A DNA stretch of 64,000 nt from Arcanobacterium wilhelmae (GTDB taxonomy: Bacteria > Actinomycetota > Actinomycetes > Actinomycetales > Actinomycetaceae), in the NCBI RefSeq assembly GCF_029632765.1, contig NZ_CP121247.1, forward strand, positions 310,001 through 374,000. Reading direction: 5' to 3'. The translations under genes were made by a program, and so were the position numbers. The notes under the pieces are model-generated. The model was given only the letters and a program-made list of their open reading frames with translations, was not told where the DNA came from and did not search any database. This document shows, piece after piece, positions 60,380 through 64,000 of this stretch (position 1 is its first letter; each line of letters begins with the position of its first letter).

Positions 60380-63300
60380 ATGGGACCACTCTTGCAACTA
60401 GTGATCGTGAACGACATGCCGGAATATTTCCGGGCCAGCTTTAACTCTCTCCAAAAAGCTGTGCTCCGTGCCCCCATGGTGGTTGATACGCAGGTGTGCG
60501 AACTCGCCGACGTCTCGTCGGTGATTGAACGTTCCGACGCCGACTGGTTCGTCTTTGCGAAAGGGCGCGACGAAGTCGATCCGGACTTCTTCGAGAAGCT
60601 CGAGCCTTTCCTCGATCAGCCGCGTGTGATCGCCACGCAGGTACTTCGCAAGCGTGCAGACAACGGTACGGTCTGGGACAACGCGCCGTTCCGCGAGCGG
60701 TTTCCCACGCTTCGTCGGGAGGTGGATCTCAACGAGAACCCGTGGGATATGTGGGATTCGTGGTGGGGCGTATGCGTACACCGTTCGCTCATCGACGGTG
60801 TGGGCGAACTCGGAGCCGAAGGTGAAGGCCTCCTCGTACACGCGCTGGCGAAAACCGGCGGCCATGCAACGTTCACTGCGGAAGCGAAATACTTAAAGCG
60901 CTACTACTTTGAAACACCCACCGAGCCCTTCGAAGACTACACGCCACGCCTGGCCGCCATGGAACACTGGCTTTCCCAGCCCGACGTGCCCACATGGGTC
61001 TGGCAACTTGTGATCTGCGAGCTTCAGACCATGATGGAGCGCGATCGCCAGCTCTTCTTCCGCTCACGCTACCTTGAGCCCGAGCAACGCGCCGAGATTG
61101 GGCAGCGGCTCCTTTCGATCGCGGCGCAAATCCCGGATGAGCAGATCGAGCAATACGCACTCACACCACTTTCGCTCCATGTCTCTAAAGCGCTCCAAGC
61201 CGCTGGAGAAAGCGGGATCGTCTCCGACTACATCGTGCGAGCGAACCCGCGCGAATACCTGCCAGGTTACCGGGTGAGCTACTTCTACTACGGGGAAGTC
61301 CCCGAGGAAGAATTTTTCTCAGGCAGTGAGCGAATCGAACCGCTCCAAACCAAGATTATCGACCACTCCTACTACGAGCTCCCATTTGTCTGCGAGCGGG
61401 TACTCTGGCTCCCCAAGCGGCCGCGGCTCTCAGCGAAGCTGAACGGGAAGAAGCTCGAGGTTAAATCTTTCACTGGCTACCATCCTCGGCCGAGTTCGGC
61501 GCCGATTTCATGGAAGGGTGCGCTCAAGCGCGATCTCACAAACGCAATGAAATCAGCGGTAAAGACTGCAAAGTCACTTGTCCCCGAGCAAGCGCTTGAC
61601 CGTGTGCGAAATGCCCGTGCGGAAGGTGCGGGAACGGGCGAGATGCTCGCCGCTGCTCTCGGGAAAAATCCGAAACCGGCGTCGGGGGAGAGACACTGGC
61701 TTTACCTTGACCGTGAAATGTCCGTGGGCGACGGCGCGATCCAGCTCTACCGATACGCGGCCCCTCGCGTTCCCGGCACCCACTCGTTCGCGCTCTCACT
61801 CGATTCCCCACAGTGGGCCGAGCTCGAAGCCGAGGGCGTGAACCTCGTGGCCACGGGCACCCGCGATTTTGACGAAGCGGTACTTTCTGCCGACACGCTC
61901 CTGATCGCGGATATCGGCGATTATGCACTGACCGACGTGTGGAGCAAAATCAAGGACCGCAACATTCGCACGGTCTTTCTCCAACACGGAATCACGCTTC
62001 GGCAGATGTGGCGCTGGATGAACCGCACCGATTTCACCTATCTTGTCACGTCGCTCGAGGAAGAATACGAGGAGATCGCGCGCGATCACTCGAGCTATTG
62101 GCTCATGCCTGGTCAGCTCCTTCACGCCCAGATGCCGCGCTTCGACGACCTCGCCGGGCTGCTCGGGAGAGAATCGCGCTACGTTCTCCTCGCGCCCACC
62201 TGGCAAATCGAGGTGCAAAAGCGCCTCCGAGCTGGCGAGGATGTTCACCCGGAAGATACGCACCTGGGCCAGTGGCTCGATCTCGCGCTCAACGCCGACT
62301 GGGGCGATCTGCAGCCCGTGATGTTCGTTCACCCGGTGTACGCACGCTGGATGAACCGCGATTACTTCCCACTTCCCACTGTCACAGGTACAGAGGTGCC
62401 TGAGGTGCTGGCGCAGTCTGCAGCGGTGCTTTCCGACAAGTCCTCGTTGATCGACGACGGTCACATGATGGGGATCCCTGGAATCATCTGGAATCCCGAT
62501 AACCTTCCCGATTTCGATCGTTATCGTGATATGCACGTTAAAGCCGGCGCCCACATCGCCACCTCGCGCGAAGAAGCCCTTGCGCTCGCGGACAAGGTTC
62601 GCACAGGAGAGATTTCCCGTGAAAAGCCGATCGTGGATGGGCGCGCGCGAGAACGGCTTGTGAATATGCTGCTTGGGAGCGAATACTGGCGTCCTGCGGA
62701 ACCCGTTGCGTTGCTTGAGCCGACGTCGCAGGAGTTACCGACGTCGGCGAACGAACCGGCGCAACTCCCTGTTCCTCCGAACCAACTGAGCATCACTGCG
62801 TCGGCCGAGCTACCGACGCCGATCCGCGCCTCACTTATTTCGCCCGTATACGGGGTGGGCGAGTTCCTTCCGGAGTTCTTCGATTCCCTCGACGCGCAGA
62901 CGCTTCCGCACGACCAATTCGAGGTGATTCTCGTATGCGATGGCCGGGTGGATTCCTCGCCTGAGCAGTGCCACGAATGGGCTGCGAAGACGGATATCCC
63001 AGTTCGCGTGATCGAGATCGAGAACTCTGGCCAGGGCGCCGCCAGGAACGTTGGGCTCACTGAGGCTCGCGGTGAATGGGTCGGGTTCCCGGACCCTGAT
63101 GACGTGCTTTCCGCGAACTACCTCGCGGAGCTGCTCGGCGCCGCCGATCGATATGCCGCCTACGAGCCGTCCACAGTGACGGCACACATCACGCTCTTCG
63201 GCATGAAGAAACCGCGTCGCCACGCGCTCGAGTTCCGCTTTGCGCGCGGGGAGCGGGTGGTCGATCCGCGCGAAGAACCAGCAGCAGTGCAGCTTTCGGC

Positions 63301-64000
63301 GTCGGATTCGCTGTTTAAGCGTTCCGTGGTCGACGCCGGCAATGCAAAGTTTGCTGAAGATCGCGAGGCCGCAACATTCGAAGATGCCATGTTTGTTGGT
63401 GACGTTCGAGAGGTGAATCCGGTCAGCGTTCTCGTGCCTGGCGCGAACTATTTCTACCGCCAGCGAGAAACGTCCACTGTCGGAAGTTCCTGGGCGAACC
63501 CCAAGCGGTTCACGCCGCAAATGCTTCGCCGCTACTTGCCGTATTTGAAAGCCCACCCGCATCCGTGGGCGGTTCAGGCGGTTCTCTACGACGTCGCGTG
63601 GTATTTCGTGGCTGCTTCCGAGGGTAGTATTCCGAGGAACCTCACTGACAAAAAGTTTATGAGTGCTTTCCGCCAGGTGCTCCGCCAGATGAGCACGGAC
63701 GATATCGTCGCGTGTCCGTGGGCTCACTTCCGCGGCGGACATCGTGCGGTCGCTTTGATGATGATGGACGTGCGAAAGATCGAAGTGGTTCGTGGAGGGA
63801 CACTAGTTCGCGACGACGCCGGTGTCCGGCTTATCGGTGGGCGAGCAACTCACCGCAGAGCGTCGCGTAAAGGTCCGAAGTGGATGAAGGTCACACCTGC
63901 ACGCTTTAACGGACAGTTTGTTAGCTGGAATGTCGTGCGTGGCGGGAAGCTGTGGAAACGGTCGGAGGTTGTTCGTGTTCCCATCAATGTTCCCCAACCT
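60380..64000 (+). CDS. Giant TagF-like and GT2 fusion protein, cut by the window end
   Basis: The frame from ATG 60380 (GGAGAGAG upstream) stays open to the last base: 1207 residues and more. Residues about 1-410 are of unknown type (FVFAKGRDEVDPDFFEKLEP). Residues about 440-780 are TagF-like: LLIADIGDYALTDVW, RTVFLQHGITLRQMWRWMN, YVLLAPTWQIEVQ, VMFVHPVYARW and LSDKSSLIDDGHMMGIPGII; His of the QHGI motif is kept, but the usual TDYSS reads SDKSS. Residues about 815-1010 are a GT2 domain (ASLISPVYGVGEFLPEFFDS, VCDGRVDSS, SGQGAARNVGLTEARGEWVG, FPDPDDVLS). It may polymerise and glycosylate the wall polymer. The rest lies outside the window. Confidence 0.85.
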   Translation, partial: MGPLLQLVIVNDMPEYFRASFNSLQKAVLRAPMVVDTQVCELADVSSVIERSDADWFVFAKGRDEVDPDFFEKLEPFLDQPRVIATQVLRKRADNGTVWDNAPFRERFPTLRREVDLNENPWDMWDSWWGVCVHRSLIDGVGELGAEGEGLLVHALAKTGGHATFTAEAKYLKRYYFETPTEPFEDYTPRLAAMEHWLSQPDVPTWVWQLVICELQTMMERDRQLFFRSRYLEPEQRAEIGQRLLSIAAQIPDEQIEQYALTPLSLHVSKALQAAGESGIVSDYIVRANPREYLPGYRVSYFYYGEVPEEEFFSGSERIEPLQTKIIDHSYYELPFVCERVLWLPKRPRLSAKLNGKKLEVKSFTGYHPRPSSAPISWKGALKRDLTNAMKSAVKTAKSLVPEQALDRVRNARAEGAGTGEMLAAALGKNPKPASGERHWLYLDREMSVGDGAIQLYRYAAPRVPGTHSFALSLDSPQWAELEAEGVNLVATGTRDFDEAVLSADTLLIADIGDYALTDVWSKIKDRNIRTVFLQHGITLRQMWRWMNRTDFTYLVTSLEEEYEEIARDHSSYWLMPGQLLHAQMPRFDDLAGLLGRESRYVLLAPTWQIEVQKRLRAGEDVHPEDTHLGQWLDLALNADWGDLQPVMFVHPVYARWMNRDYFPLPTVTGTEVPEVLAQSAAVLSDKSSLIDDGHMMGIPGIIWNPDNLPDFDRYRDMHVKAGAHIATSREEALALADKVRTGEISREKPIVDGRARERLVNMLLGSEYWRPAEPVALLEPTSQELPTSANEPAQLPVPPNQLSITASAELPTPIRASLISPVYGVGEFLPEFFDSLDAQTLPHDQFEVILVCDGRVDSSPEQCHEWAAKTDIPVRVIEIENSGQGAARNVGLTEARGEWVGFPDPDDVLSANYLAELLGAADRYAAYEPSTVTAHITLFGMKKPRRHALEFRFARGERVVDPREEPAAVQLSASDSLFKRSVVDAGNAKFAEDREAATFEDAMFVGDVREVNPVSVLVPGANYFYRQRETSTVGSSWANPKRFTPQMLRRYLPYLKAHPHPWAVQAVLYDVAWYFVAASEGSIPRNLTDKKFMSAFRQVLRQMSTDDIVACPWAHFRGGHRAVALMMMDVRKIEVVRGGTLVRDDAGVRLIGGRATHRRASRKGPKWMKVTPARFNGQFVSWNVVRGGKLWKRSEVVRVPINVPQP

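Noticed and set aside
60398..60865. Minus-strand frames opposite the last gene
   Set aside because: The plus-strand frame from 60380 is open for over 1200 codons with TagF-like and GT2 motifs.

Overview
This 64 kb window is chromosomal DNA from a high-GC Gram-positive bacterium. The order pmt / rsmI / metG / tatD / rpfB / rsmA / ispE / ABC-F / glmU / prs / rplY / pth / mfd is the conserved actinobacterial housekeeping block, also known from mycobacteria. Protein style (short GlmU, Apf-type RpfB, dipeptide ABC operon) and intermediate-high GC suggest Actinomycetaceae (Trueperella/Arcanobacterium/Schaalia-like); the genus is a guess. Many genes look leaderless: a TANNNT -10 box lies 6-7 bases before the start codon of at least nine genes.

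Layout. 1-9.1 kb: end of a membrane protein, a STAND/AAA-like ATPase with a palindrome over its promoter, a purine permease fused to an OHCU-decarboxylase-like domain, an MFS exporter, an ArsR-type regulator, an RsmC/RlmG-like methyltransferase with unusual inserts, then a lower-GC patch of three unknown genes, the last two overlapping like a toxin-immunity pair. 9.5-17.0 kb: dipeptide/oligopeptide ABC operon with two tandem paralogous lipoprotein binding proteins, two permeases and one fused double ATPase. 17.1-45.4 kb: the housekeeping block, interrupted by small accessory units: a decayed RelBE locus, an XRE toxin-antitoxin-like pair, a NatAB-like exporter, a TetR regulator, tRNA-Gln, and a calcium-motif membrane-anchored protein behind a four-fold 23-bp repeat array. 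45.4-64 kb: a cell-wall glycopolymer locus: LytR-CpsA-Psr ligase, Wzm/Wzt-type exporter, a short-chain dehydrogenase, a cytidylyltransferase-Gfo/Idh fusion, two giant proteins with TagF-like domains (the second cut by the window end), and three further glycosyltransferases. Together these can make, elongate, decorate, export and attach a polyol-phosphate (teichoic-acid-like) polymer. About 48.2-58.2 kb is lower in GC and lacks the CCGACGCCGG-type motif common elsewhere, which points to horizontal acquisition.

Besides genes, the window holds a family of about 76-bp imperfect-palindrome elements (five copies, 19.3-35.6 kb), several 32-53 bp nearly loop-free palindromes at gene ends, an over-represented CCGRCGYCGG motif, and a TAACGCACA motif in the leaders of rpfB, the LCP gene, the SDR gene and a possible small RNA.
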